Shown: positions 41,730 to 49,702, counted from the stretch's first letter. The stretch is DNA of 64,000 nucleotides from Aestuariimicrobium ganziense (GCF_015352975.1 NZ_JACYIZ010000001.1:620001-684000); one strand, 5' to 3'. Translations and numbers: made by a program. The notes: generated by a model not told the origin, from the sequence alone.

Positions 41730-42467
41730 ATGGCTCCCGCTTCGCTCGACCCGATGACCCTGGGTGGTGAGGTCAGCGAGGTTCGTGCCCTCAAGCTCGA
41801 GGCGACCCAGCGCCTGCTGGGCGACACGATCAGGATCAGTGACGCCGACTGGCAGGAGGCCAGCCTGCTGCCGGGCTGGACTCGTGCGCACGTGGCAACG
41901 CACCTGGCTCGAAACGCCGACGGCCTGCGATTGGCGTTCGAGACGATGATGCTGGGCATGCCGCAGCGGATGTACGCCTCCGAGCCGGACAAGGAGCGCG
42001 ACATCGAGCGCGGCTCGGAGCGCAACGGCCTGGCCCTGCAGATCGACCTGGACGTGTCGTCCGGGCTGCTCAACGAGGCCCTGGACGCGTTGGAGACGAT
42101 CGACCAGGCGATGCCGGTGGAGCTGCGAGCGGGCTTCCGGCTGCCAGCGCGCCTGCTGCCGTTGGCCCGACTCGACGAGGTGGTGCTGCACCATGTCGAC
42201 CTCGGTGTGGGTTTCACCGTGGACGACGTGGCGCACGAGACCGCGCGCCGGCTGCTGGAGTGGTCGGCGTTCCGGCTGGGAGACCGCGAGGACATCCCCC
42301 TGCTGGAGCTGCGGTCGTCGTCCGGCCTGGTGGCGCGCCTCGGCAGCTACGGCGAGGTCGTAGTGGTCGAGGGCGACGATCGTCCGCTGCTCGGGTGGTT
42401 GACCGGACGAGGTTCCGGCGACGGCCTGGAGGGAACCGACGATCTGGTCATGCCCCTGTGGGGTTGA
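41730..42467 (+). CDS. Maleylpyruvate isomerase family mycothiol-dependent enzyme
   Basis: A 245-residue DinB/MDMPI-fold protein. The four-helix N-terminal domain has LLPGWTRAHVATHLARNADG, with a metal-ligand histidine, and the second half has LARLDEVVLHHVDLGVGF with paired histidines. Members use mycothiol in thiol-dependent isomerisation or transfer. The exact reaction is unknown. It directly precedes the MBL-fold hydrolase gene, a pairing seen next to uvrA in many actinobacteria, which suggests thiol-conjugate metabolism. Confidence 0.85.
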   Translation: MAPASLDPMTLGGEVSEVRALKLEATQRLLGDTIRISDADWQEASLLPGWTRAHVATHLARNADGLRLAFETMMLGMPQRMYASEPDKERDIERGSERNGLALQIDLDVSSGLLNEALDALETIDQAMPVELRAGFRLPARLLPLARLDEVVLHHVDLGVGFTVDDVAHETARRLLEWSAFRLGDREDIPLLELRSSSGLVARLGSYGEVVVVEGDDRPLLGWLTGRGSGDGLEGTDDLVMPLWG

Positions 42468-42495
42468 GGTTCGGTACGGCTGGGAGGAGCCAACG

Positions 42496-43182
42496 ATGGT
42501 CGAGTTCGACACGCCCACTGAGGTACCCGCTGGTCACCACGTCGAGAACGGAGGGCCGGGACTGGTCTTCGACCTCGGCGGCGGTGTGCGCGCCACCAAG
42601 TTGTCGGTGGGCCGGATGGACAACAACGCCTACCTGCTGGTGCCGGCCAGCGGACCTGCCGTGCTGGTCGACGCGGCCGCCGAGGCCGATCGGCTGCTCG
42701 AACTGGTCGCGGGGGTCGACGTGCGCTGCATCGTCACCACCCACCGTCATCACGACCACATCGGGGCCCTGGCCGAGGTGAGTGCCGCGCTGGAGGTGCG
42801 CTGCTTCAGCGGGGCACCCGATGCCGAGGCCATCAGCGAGGCCACTGGCGTCGAGCAACGTGGCCTGTGGACCGGCGACCGGGTGGCGCTGGGCGATGAC
42901 CACCTCGAGGTGGTCGGGCTGGTCGGCCACACACCGGGAGCGATCGCGCTGCTCTGGCAGCCGGACGAGGGCCCCGCGCACGTGTTCACCGGCGATTCGC
43001 TGTTCCCTGGGGGGCCTGGAAGGGTAAATAATCCCGAGGACTTCGACTCGCTGATGAGCGATCTGGAGGAGAAGGTCTTCACGCTTCCGGACGATACGGT
43101 CGTCCACCCGGGCCACGGTGACGCTACGACTCTTGGAGTTGAGCGGATCCATCTCCCAGAGTGGTGGGCGAGGAGGTGGTGA
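42496..43182 (+). CDS. MBL-fold metallo-hydrolase with a replaced 3' end
   Basis: A 228-residue glyoxalase II-like hydrolase. Zinc motifs are THRHHDHIGAL, VGHTPGAIALL, FTGDSLFPGG and VVHPGHGDATTLG. The gene has a GGGAGGAG ribosome site. Up to GDSLFPGG (position 43014) codon use is host-like. After that the sequence GRVNNPEDFDSLMSDLEEKVF resembles the fragment at 43657-43860 more than the host-like 3' end at 50825-51016. The protein is complete and should still fold, so the 3' end was apparently exchanged during insertion of the island. Its last codons provide the ribosome site for the next gene. Confidence 0.9.
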   Translation: MVEFDTPTEVPAGHHVENGGPGLVFDLGGGVRATKLSVGRMDNNAYLLVPASGPAVLVDAAAEADRLLELVAGVDVRCIVTTHRHHDHIGALAEVSAALEVRCFSGAPDAEAISEATGVEQRGLWTGDRVALGDDHLEVVGLVGHTPGAIALLWQPDEGPAHVFTGDSLFPGGPGRVNNPEDFDSLMSDLEEKVFTLPDDTVVHPGHGDATTLGVERIHLPEWWARRW

Positions 43183-43183
43183 C

Positions 43184-43657
43184 ATGAGATATCGATGGAC
43201 CGGGCTGGGAACACCATTTGGTTCGCTCCAGTGGGAACGCAAAGACGACGATGAGGTGATCGCCCGCCGTGTCATCAGCCTCTTGGAGGATAGGCGGCTC
43301 CTCTTCGTGGACTTCTACTGGGAGACGCCCAGCGATTGCATCGTCTCGGCGGGTGCCGTGCGCGACAAACTAAGTGAGATGATCACGAACCCCGACATCA
43401 GCACTGGCCTCGCGCAACAGCTGAAGTTGCTGCGGTCGTACTTCCGCACTTTCATGGAGACCCGCGATGACCATGGACGCCGTTATCACATGGGGCACGA
43501 GCCGTTCTCGGTCGCCTTGGGCGAGTTGCGGGCGAAGGTCGGTCAACTTGTGGGCGACTTGGCTGCGCGCTTTGAGTTGGACGTGGAGCCTGATCTCGCC
43601 TCGATAGTGCCCACTGAAGAAGGCGGTTTCTTCGCGAGCGTGCTGAAGCCGGACTGA
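43184..43657 (+). CDS. DUF6650-like protein of unknown function (island cargo 1)
   Basis: A 157-residue soluble protein. It begins YRWTGLGTPFGSLQWE and continues with VISLLEDRRLLFVDFYWE; a Thr-Pro-Phe-Gly turn near the N-terminus followed by LLEDRR resembles my memory of DUF6650 proteins. No catalytic motif is seen. The ATG lies 1 nt after the MBL stop and its ribosome site GAGGAGG is made from the last codons of the MBL gene, so the gene depends on expression of that host gene. Lower GC and mixed codon use point to transfer. Confidence 0.6.
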   Translation: MRYRWTGLGTPFGSLQWERKDDDEVIARRVISLLEDRRLLFVDFYWETPSDCIVSAGAVRDKLSEMITNPDISTGLAQQLKLLRSYFRTFMETRDDHGRRYHMGHEPFSVALGELRAKVGQLVGDLAARFELDVEPDLASIVPTEEGGFFASVLKPD

Positions 43658-43860
43658 TGGTCACAGATGACTCCCTCTTCCCCGGAGGGCCTGGACAGGT
43701 AAATAACCCTAAGGACTTCGACTCGCTGATGAGCGACCTAGAAGCGAAGATCTTCGGCGCGTTCCCTGACGACACGGTGGTTCACCCCGGCCACGGGGAC
43801 AGCACCACCCTAGGCGCAGAACGTCCACATCTACCGGAGTGGCGGGCTCGTGGCTGGTGA
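43657..43860 (+). pseudogene. Second MBL-fold 3' end (fragment, island unit 2)
   Basis: A 67-codon open frame starting MVTDDSLFPGGPG whose remainder (DFDSLMSDLEAKIFG, VVHPGHGDSTTLG, HLPEWRARGW) is the C-terminal quarter of an MBL-fold hydrolase. The metal-binding core is absent, so it cannot be an enzyme alone. Its ATG overlaps the stop of cargo 1 (TGATG), and cargo 2 begins inside its last codons. At DNA level it differs from the first copy at many third positions, so it is not a recent duplication. Confidence 0.75.
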
Positions 43861-44707
43861 CCTCCGGGCTGGACGCGGTACCAACCCTGAGCTAGCCGCC
43901 CTGCTGGAGGACCTCCATGGGACTTGCTGGTGGTGCGGCAAGGTTGCTGACTCCTTGGAACATCGCCACAAGCGCACCGATCTGGAGCGTCTTTGGGAGG
44001 GCTCTCGCGCCCCCGTTTGGGGAGGTGATGGTGGCCGCGTCGAGACGCTCAGGGGACCCAACAGCAAGTCGCGCTCGGTGCGATTCGGCGCGGTCCTATG
44101 CCAGAACTGCAACAACGCGAGGAGCCAGCCCTTCGACCGAGCCTACGAGGTATTCAGCGCAGCGCTCGTCGACGGGATGGACGGGTGGTGGGAGGCGGAC
44201 GGTGTTGATCTCGGTGCCATATATGGCCCAGAGTGGAGGACAGAGGCACTCAAGCTCGCTCGCTACCACGTCAAGAACATGGGTTGCCAAATGGCAGACC
44301 ACGGCGTCCGACCTCCACAGAGCATGGTCGCGTTCCTCGATGGCGAGCCCTCTATGCCGGACGTTGGGCTGTATCTCGTGAAGAGCGAGTCTCACTACGG
44401 TGGGCACAAGCTGTTCCGGCAGTTCGGGCCAAATTCGGGGCTGTTCCGACCTGACGATCATGTGTATTTCTCACCCACCAGAGGGCGGATCACAGGCTAC
44501 GAAGCAATGGCGATCATTGGGTATGTGGGCGTTGCGCTGGCTTGGTCTGAGGCGCCAGACGATCACGACTCGTTCTTCATGCACGAGTTCCCCGTGCTCA
44601 ACCAGATACCAGCCGATCCCGGCTTTGCCGAGGAGCTAGCCAGCCTGGTGCTCCAAGCTCTGGGCAACGACCCTCCCCAAGACGCCGACAGGGAGAGGAA
44701 CCTCTGA
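43850..44707 (+). CDS. HNH-like zinc-knuckle protein (island cargo 2)
   Basis: A 285-residue protein starting at a GTG embedded in the final codons of the preceding MBL fragment. The N-terminal part has CWWCGKVADSLEHRHKRTDL and then VLCQNCNNARSQPF, two Cys pairs around a Glu-His, resembling the treble-clef core of HNH endonucleases, where H and N residues follow the knuckle. The C-terminal 170 residues (YHVKNMGCQMADHG, YFSPTRGRITGYEAM) are not recognised. It could be a defence or restriction-type nuclease. A strong terminator follows. Codon use is atypical. Confidence 0.6.
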   Translation: MAGDLRAGRGTNPELAALLEDLHGTCWWCGKVADSLEHRHKRTDLERLWEGSRAPVWGGDGGRVETLRGPNSKSRSVRFGAVLCQNCNNARSQPFDRAYEVFSAALVDGMDGWWEADGVDLGAIYGPEWRTEALKLARYHVKNMGCQMADHGVRPPQSMVAFLDGEPSMPDVGLYLVKSESHYGGHKLFRQFGPNSGLFRPDDHVYFSPTRGRITGYEAMAIIGYVGVALAWSEAPDDHDSFFMHEFPVLNQIPADPGFAEELASLVLQALGNDPPQDADRERNL

Positions 44708-44719
44708 GACAACAGTGCA

Positions 44720-44753
44720 CCGCCCCGCCACCTTGTGCAGGTGACGGGGCGGG
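44720..44753 (+). terminator. Hairpin terminator after island cargo 2
   Basis: CCGCCCCG-CACC pairs with GGTG-CGGGGCGG and is followed by CGTTTGTT, close to an intrinsic terminator. The ISL3 element begins right after it. Confidence 0.75.
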
Positions 44754-44761
44754 CGTTTGTT

Positions 44762-44783
44762 GGCTCTTCACGAAAGAGAGTGG
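44762..44783. repeat. ISL3 terminal inverted repeat, left
   Basis: GGCTCTTCACGAAAG and following bases pair with the right end at 47588-47609. The transposase stop codon lies inside this repeat. Confidence 0.8.
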
Positions 44784-44889
44784 ATGAGGGGTCTGAATCC
44801 GCCGGCTTCGAGGAGTGATCTGATCCGGTAGTTGACGAGGTTGCGGAAGCCGAGCGCGATGCCGCGGAGGTGTTCGAGCCGGCCGTTGA
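44768..44889 (-). pseudogene. ISL3 transposase, C-terminal fragment
   Basis: On the minus strand this reads NGRLEHLRGIALGFRNLVN followed by YRIRSLLEAGGFRPLIHSLS and a stop, the usual end of ISL3 transposases. It continues exactly where the large fragment breaks off after GPTEAI, and the IS110 element lies between the two parts. Confidence 0.9.
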
Positions 44890-44903
44890 ATCTCCTATGT
44901 ATG

Positions 44904-45974
44904 TCAAGCAGCCGCCGCAGGTGTGATCGTGGCGATGAGTTGCCTGTAGATCTGACGGGCGAGGTAGCGCTTGAGCGAGCGGCGGATCTCGCGCGGGGTG
45001 CGCCCCTGCGCGGTGCGCTTGTCGACGTAGGCGCGGGTCTCGGGGTCCATGCGCATGCGGGTGACGACGGCCATGTGCAGGGCGCGGTTGAGGCGTCGGT
45101 CGCCGCCGCGGTTGATGCGGTGTCGAACGGTGTTGCCGGATGAGGCCGGGATGGGGTTGACGCCGGCCAGGCTGGCGAAGGCGGCTTCGGAGCGGATCCG
45201 GCCGGGGTGCGACCACGCAGCGTAGGCGATCGCGGCGGTGACGGGTCCGATGCCCGGCTGGTCCAGCAGGCCCGCGGCGGGGCTCTCGTTCAACAGGGCG
45301 GTCATCTGGCGGGTGAGGTCGCCCAGCTCCCTGTCGGCTGTGCGGACACGCTTGGCGAGGCGGACGGCCTCGGCGCGGGCGACGCCGATGGAGAGCTCCT
45401 CGGCGCGGGCGCGCCACGCGGCGATCTCGCTGATCCGGCCGGTGTTGAGGGTGCCTCGGGCATCGATCCCCAGGTCGACGACCCGCAGCAGCGCGATCAG
45501 GGCGTTGATCGCGGCGGTGCGCTCGTTGGTGATGTGGTCGCGGGAGGCGATCAGGATCCGCAGGGCGGCCCGGGCTCCCTCGTCGGTGCGCGGCAGACGC
45601 AGCTGGGTGTGGTCGAGCGGGAGGGCTGCTTGAGCGATCCGGCGAGCGTCCAGGGGGTCGGACTTGCCCACGCCGCGGTTGGCGCGAGCGTTCATCCGTG
45701 GTGCCTCGGCCACGGCGTACCCAGCATCGGCAGCTGCACGCGCCAGGCGGGCGCCGTAGGTGCCGACGCCCTCGATGACCCAGAGCGCGTCGAGGTCCGC
45801 GCCGGTGCGGCGTGCGACCCAGGCGACGGCACGGGCAAGGCCGGCAGTCGTCGCTGGGAACTGTGCCTCATCGAGGACCTCTCCGGTCGGGCAGGCCAGC
45901 ACGGCGAGTGCATGGGTTCGGGCGTGGGCGTCTACGCCGATGACGAATGGGCGGGTGTGCGCGACGATCGACAT
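44904..45974 (-). CDS. IS110-family transposase (DEDD recombinase)
   Basis: A 356-residue transposase. The N-terminal RuvC-like domain has FVIGVDAHARTHALAVL (Asp), WVIEGVGTYG (Glu) and GKSDPLDARRIA (paired Asp). A coiled-coil-like middle follows. The C-terminal Tnp domain has LLDQPGIGPVTAAIAYAAW and GVNPIPASSGNTVRH with the conserved serine. The start ATG at 45974 has an AGGAAGGA site; the longer open frame upstream covers non-coding left-end DNA. The enzyme recombines donor and target guided by a bridge RNA. Confidence 0.92.
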   Translation of the reverse strand: MSIVAHTRPFVIGVDAHARTHALAVLACPTGEVLDEAQFPATTAGLARAVAWVARRTGADLDALWVIEGVGTYGARLARAAADAGYAVAEAPRMNARANRGVGKSDPLDARRIAQAALPLDHTQLRLPRTDEGARAALRILIASRDHITNERTAAINALIALLRVVDLGIDARGTLNTGRISEIAAWRARAEELSIGVARAEAVRLAKRVRTADRELGDLTRQMTALLNESPAAGLLDQPGIGPVTAAIAYAAWSHPGRIRSEAAFASLAGVNPIPASSGNTVRHRINRGGDRRLNRALHMAVVTRMRMDPETRAYVDKRTAQGRTPREIRRSLKRYLARQIYRQLIATITPAAAA

Positions 45975-46049
45975 GGTGATCGACGTTCCTTCCTCGTGAC
46001 GGGGATGTGATGTCTCGGTCGCCAAGCGGCCGGCACCGGCCCGGGTAGA

Positions 46050-46240
46050 GGTCACGTCGGGGCATATCTGTGATGGGCCACGACCCCGTGAATCTAGATG
46101 GGGTCGGACAGTCTCCTGATCAGGTCACCGAGGTGGGCCGGACGGTGCCGGCCGCGCTTCCCAGCGTGGACAATTCAACGGAAGAGCACCGCCGAAGCGG
46201 GCCAATTGCTTCGAGAGTCACACGCTGTTCAGCGCGACCG
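46050..46240 (-). ncRNA. Candidate IS110 bridge RNA
   Basis: On the minus strand: a hairpin CGCTGAACAGCG, then a target loop made of AATTGGCCC, a CCGC-TTCG-GCGG hairpin and CCGTTGA, then a donor loop made of AGGAGACT, a CGACCCC...GGGGTCG hairpin and TCACAGA. CCGTTGA (46175-46181) is the complement of the real right target including the core, AGGAGA (46112-46117) matches the element's right end, and TCACAGA (46067-46073) is the complement of its left end. The left target guide matches only partly (GGCC). The exact RNA ends are estimated. Confidence 0.75.
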
Positions 46241-46288
46241 GAACCATCCTGACCAGCCGGTCCCGGACCAGCCAGGTAGACACTCACA

Positions 46289-47501
46289 GATGGCTTCGGT
46301 GGGTCCGTTGCTGGAGCCGGGGTGGTCGAACCAGGCGAGGATGTCGTCTCGTCGCTTTTCGAGTGTCCTGCCGAGTTGGGCGAGTTCGGCCAGCCCGGCT
46401 GGGACAGCGGTCTTGATCCGGTCGATCACCGAGGTGAGCAGCTTCTTCCCGACGTCGGCGTCGGGGTGTCGGTAGGCGTCGATGATGTCTTGGTAGGTCA
46501 GCCAGGCGACCTCGAGGGGGACTGCTTCATCGATGGCCCACAGTGCTGACAGGCGGGCCTTCTGCTTGTCGGTGAGTAGCGCCCGGCCGGTGCGCAGGGT
46601 ACGTCGGGCCTTGTAGAGCGGATCTTCGGCTCGGCCGCGGCCGCCGGTGAGTTCACGTTGGACGCGTTGTCGGGTGGCGTTCAGCTTGCCGCCGGCCAAC
46701 GCGACCACGTGGAAGGGGTCCATCACGGCGGTGGCGTCGGGGACGGCTTCGGCGGCGGCGGTCTTGAAGCCGGTGAAGCCGTCCATCGCCACGATGGCGA
46801 CCCGGGCCCGGAACTGGTCGGTCTGAGCCTCCAGCCAGGTCTTGAACGCCTTCTTCGAGCGACCCTCGACCAGGCCCAGCAGCCGGGCGGGGCCGGTGTC
46901 GTCCCGGATCGGGGTGAGGTCGATGATCACGGTCACGTACTTGTCGCCCTTGCGGGTGTGTCGCCAGGCGTGCTCGTCGACGCCGACGACCTCGACGCCG
47001 TCGAGCCGTCCCGGGTGGTCGATGAGGAGCTGGGTCCCGACGTCGGTCACGGCCATGTGGGCGGTGTCCCAGCTGATGCCCAGCACGGCGGCGACACCGC
47101 TGATCGGGGTGTGATCGAGCACGACTTGGCACAGGGCCCACCAGTCCGCGGCCCTGGTCAGCTTCGACCGCGGTCGGGCCACCGTCTTCAGCGAATGCCG
47201 CCACACCCGCCCACACCCATCGCAGCGGAACCGGGGCACCCGGACCGACAGCCACGTCGGCCGTCGGCCCCACGGGCAGGTGGGTGAACCGGCGTAGCAC
47301 CTGGTCGTGCACCCGGCCCCCAGCGCCGCAGCGGGGACATCGGTCATCGACCGTGGCCAGCGAGCAGAACAGGATCGCCTTGTCCGGCCAGATCTGCTGG
47401 GCGTCGACCCGCAGCCCGAGGGCGTCAACCCGAGCGAAGGTGGTCAGATCCGGGCTGGTGACCGGCGGGCAGGCGGGCGTCGTTGAGGTAGCGTCAGACA
47501 T
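46289..47501 (-). pseudogene. ISL3 transposase, main fragment with frameshift
   Basis: Starts MSDATSTTPACPP at 47501. The N-terminal zinc ribbon (DRCPRCGAGG) reads in one frame up to RFTHLPVG, and RRPTWLSVRVPRFRCDGCG continues in another, so one extra C lies near 47268-47271. The catalytic part has GVDEHAWRHTRKGDKY, AIVAMDGFTGF and DPFHVVALAGGKLN (DDE residues). It ends at GPTEAI where IS110 is inserted. Two lesions make it inactive, unless a related transposase acts in trans. Confidence 0.85.
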
Positions 47502-47587
47502 GGGCCTTGTTGTTGCTGGATCGGATTCGACACCCACATCCTCGCGGCGACAAGGCTCCTCAACGCTCAGCCCGCGCCGTCACCCAC

Positions 47588-47609
47588 CCACCCTCGATTG
47601 GGAAGAGCC
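47588..47609. repeat. ISL3 terminal inverted repeat, right
   Basis: Reads GGCTCTTCCCAATCGAG on the minus strand, matching the left end in 16 of 22 positions. Confidence 0.8.
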
Positions 47610-47635
47610 CCCAAACTCCCGCGGCCATCGACCAC

Positions 47636-47673
47636 GGATACCCCGCCGCCAGCTACGTGGCGGCGGGGTATCC
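47636..47673 (-). terminator. Perfect 16-bp hairpin after the repeat protein gene
   Basis: GGATACCCCGCCGCCA and its exact complement flank a 6-nt loop, 20 nt beyond the stop of the minus-strand gene. Its symmetry would also stop transcripts leaving the ISL3 side. Confidence 0.75.
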
Positions 47674-47692
47674 GGATTTGACCGGGATGCTC

Positions 47693-49696
47693 CTAGGTGA
47701 GGAACTCGGCGCTGCTGCCGCTGAATCCAGTACCGACTATTCGCCTTGATCCGAAGCCTGATCCGGTGAGAGGGTAGACGTATACCGTGCCGCTACTGGT
47801 GCGCGCGATGAGGTCAGGGTGTCCATCGCCGGTCAGATCACCGCCGACGGATACTTGGAAATCGCTCCAGCCGTGACCAACCTGGGTTGTGGACGCGATT
47901 CCCCCTGTGGCGTTGCAGGTGTAGAGCCGCATGGTCCCGTCCGCGCCGACTGCGAGGATGTCCCACACTCCGTCTCGATTCCAGTCAACCCGGGCCGCAG
48001 TTCGGACGGTCCCCCATCCCTGGCCAAGCACGGTCGGAGTCCCGAATGTGACCCGGAGTCCTCCGTCAGTGGTTGAGTTGGTTCCACTGAAGGGGTAGTA
48101 GGAGAGCTTGCCATCGGTTCTGATGGCGTAGAGCGAGTTCTTGCCCACCAGTAGTTTCATCCCCGCCCAGCCCTGCCCAATCTGGTGGGGCCCAATTTGG
48201 AGCTGGGCGTTAGTCAGCGCGTTGTCGAAGATGGTGCCTTGAGGACCACCAATCATCAGGATGAGGGCACCCGTGTTTTCATCGATGTAGAAGTAGTCCG
48301 CGTAGCTGTCCCCGTCGAGGTCGGGGACCTTCGCGAACGACTTCACACGGTGGCCTCCAGGGATTGGGCGCTGACGGTTCCCGAGCGATGACAGAGAGCC
48401 GGAAGAGCTCCCGCGGTATGCGGTGATGGTGCCTGAGTCTCCCCAAACGTAGAGCAGGTCGGCCGCTCCATCGCCCGTTGAGTCACCATGCTTGGTTCCC
48501 CTCGCGGAACCGTTGATGTAGGACATGGTCGAGTCGTTGTGAATGAGCTGACCCGGCATGAAGGCGTGACGCGCCGTGCCGTAGATGGCCGCCGTCTTGG
48601 TGCCCGGCGGGAAGGTTGCGTTCTTGTCGAGGTCCATGCAGAGCGTCGTGGCGTACGAGGGGCAGTCATCATGGACTGCCTGGCCGTAGGCGTACAGTGG
48701 GCCGGCTGGCGCCGTGCCCTTGTTCATGGTCAGCGTGTATGCAATCCCGTACCCGTAGCCGTTGGTCTCCATCACGGTTGGTTTGCCGATTCCGAAGTCG
48801 TAGTTCTTTTGGGCGCAGGGATCAGCGTACTGCCACCAGTCGACGTAAAGTTGCATGGCAGCCCATTTACTAGTGGACGTGTTGGTCTCGAACGTTCCGA
48901 TTGGGATCTCGTCAGCGCTGGTGAAGGGAACCGAGAGGGTCCTGTCACCGTTGTACCTCCCGGGGAAGTCGTTGTGCTCGTTACCACCTGAGCAGTCGCT
49001 GACACCTGCTAGCTGCCTCACCCCGTCGACTCCGTCGTTACGAACAATGAGATTCGACTCGAACCCCCAGTCGTCGTTCACGCCAGGCTTGTGGCTACCG
49101 GTCCACCACAGTTCGTGCGTGACCTTGAACTTGTCGCCCTCGAACCGCCCAGTGATGACTACATCGTTTGGCATCCAGGTCTGGCTGATGCTCGCAGGCG
49201 AGACTGCGCTAGCCCGTGCCAACTTCTCCGCCCGTGCGCGCTTCTCAGCCTCGTGCCGCTGCTGTAGAGTGTGCTTCCCTGATGGCAGGGGGACGTCGTC
49301 GATCAGCTTGCCAGTCCGCTTTTGGTAATCTGCAATTGTCTCTAGGTCGGGGTCCTCGGGGTCACCCATGAACCAGAGGACAACCGGTTCCACGTCACCG
49401 CCGACGCGGATCATCTCCTCCTTGAGAGTGGCTGTTGCTGAGAGGCGAGCTGTGGGGCTCTCGGGTGCCATGATGATCGCATCATCCCAAGCCAGCGCCA
49501 CACCGGCGAGTGTGGGCTTGCTGTAGGCGAGATCGAGGGCCTGCGCGACACTCATCGAGTGCTGACCCTCCTTCAGAGTTACGGGCTCGAAGGTGGATCC
49601 TTGAGGGGGAGGTGTCGGAAGTTCTGCGTGAGCGTGGCTTGGCAGAAGCGCCACCATCAGTCCACCCGCAACGAGAGAGGGTTTACGTGACTTCAT
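47693..49696 (-). CDS. Secreted FG-GAP/VCBS repeat protein (island)
   Basis: A 667-residue protein with a signal peptide (KSRKPSLVAGGLMVALLPSHAHA, cleavage after AHA). The N-terminal 400 residues are not recognised. The C-terminal part holds four calcium-binding-like repeats: DSTGDGAADLLYVW, PDLDGDSYADYFYI, DWNRDGVWDILAVGADGT and DLTGDGHPDLIARTSSGT, as in FG-GAP/VCBS beta-propellers. Likely a secreted surface-binding protein. TAGCGT lies 6 nt before the ATG. GC and codon use are lower than in the flanking conserved genes, which fits transfer with the island. Confidence 0.82.
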   Translation of the reverse strand: MKSRKPSLVAGGLMVALLPSHAHAELPTPPPQGSTFEPVTLKEGQHSMSVAQALDLAYSKPTLAGVALAWDDAIIMAPESPTARLSATATLKEEMIRVGGDVEPVVLWFMGDPEDPDLETIADYQKRTGKLIDDVPLPSGKHTLQQRHEAEKRARAEKLARASAVSPASISQTWMPNDVVITGRFEGDKFKVTHELWWTGSHKPGVNDDWGFESNLIVRNDGVDGVRQLAGVSDCSGGNEHNDFPGRYNGDRTLSVPFTSADEIPIGTFETNTSTSKWAAMQLYVDWWQYADPCAQKNYDFGIGKPTVMETNGYGYGIAYTLTMNKGTAPAGPLYAYGQAVHDDCPSYATTLCMDLDKNATFPPGTKTAAIYGTARHAFMPGQLIHNDSTMSYINGSARGTKHGDSTGDGAADLLYVWGDSGTITAYRGSSSGSLSSLGNRQRPIPGGHRVKSFAKVPDLDGDSYADYFYIDENTGALILMIGGPQGTIFDNALTNAQLQIGPHQIGQGWAGMKLLVGKNSLYAIRTDGKLSYYPFSGTNSTTDGGLRVTFGTPTVLGQGWGTVRTAARVDWNRDGVWDILAVGADGTMRLYTCNATGGIASTTQVGHGWSDFQVSVGGDLTGDGHPDLIARTSSGTVYVYPLTGSGFGSRRIVGTGFSGSSAEFLT

Positions 49697-49702
49697 ATAG
49701 AG

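Larger units (their letters stand above)
44890..46290 (-). mobile_element. Complete IS110-family element inserted in the ISL3 transposase
   Basis: Restoring the ISL3 gene fixes the ends: a GA dinucleotide at 44888-44889 and at 46289-46290 (TC on the coding strand) flanks a 1.4-kb insert. It has no terminal inverted repeats, a 316-bp non-coding region before the transposase and only 14 bp after it. This is the layout of the IS110 group, whose long left end encodes a bridge RNA. The transposase is intact. Confidence 0.88.
44762..47609. mobile_element. ISL3-family insertion sequence, interrupted by IS110
   Basis: The ends are inverted repeats starting GGCTCTTC (left 44762-44783, right 47588-47609; 16 of 22 bases match), the usual ISL3 terminus. 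The transposase gene runs right to left and is split by the IS110 element at 44890-46290 and also carries a frameshift. Without the IS110 insertion the element is 1447 bp, a normal ISL3 length. The expected 8-bp target duplication is not seen, so one flank may have changed since insertion. Confidence 0.85.

Noticed and set aside
43657..43860. The second MBL fragment as a working small protein
   Set aside because: It lacks the HxHxDH metal site and most of the fold. It could be translated, but enzyme function is not credible.
47260..47275. Programmed frameshift in the ISL3 transposase
   Set aside because: ISL3 transposases are normally one frame; the shift lies in a short GGCCCC run without a slippery motif, and the gene is also broken by IS110, so decay or a sequence error is simpler.
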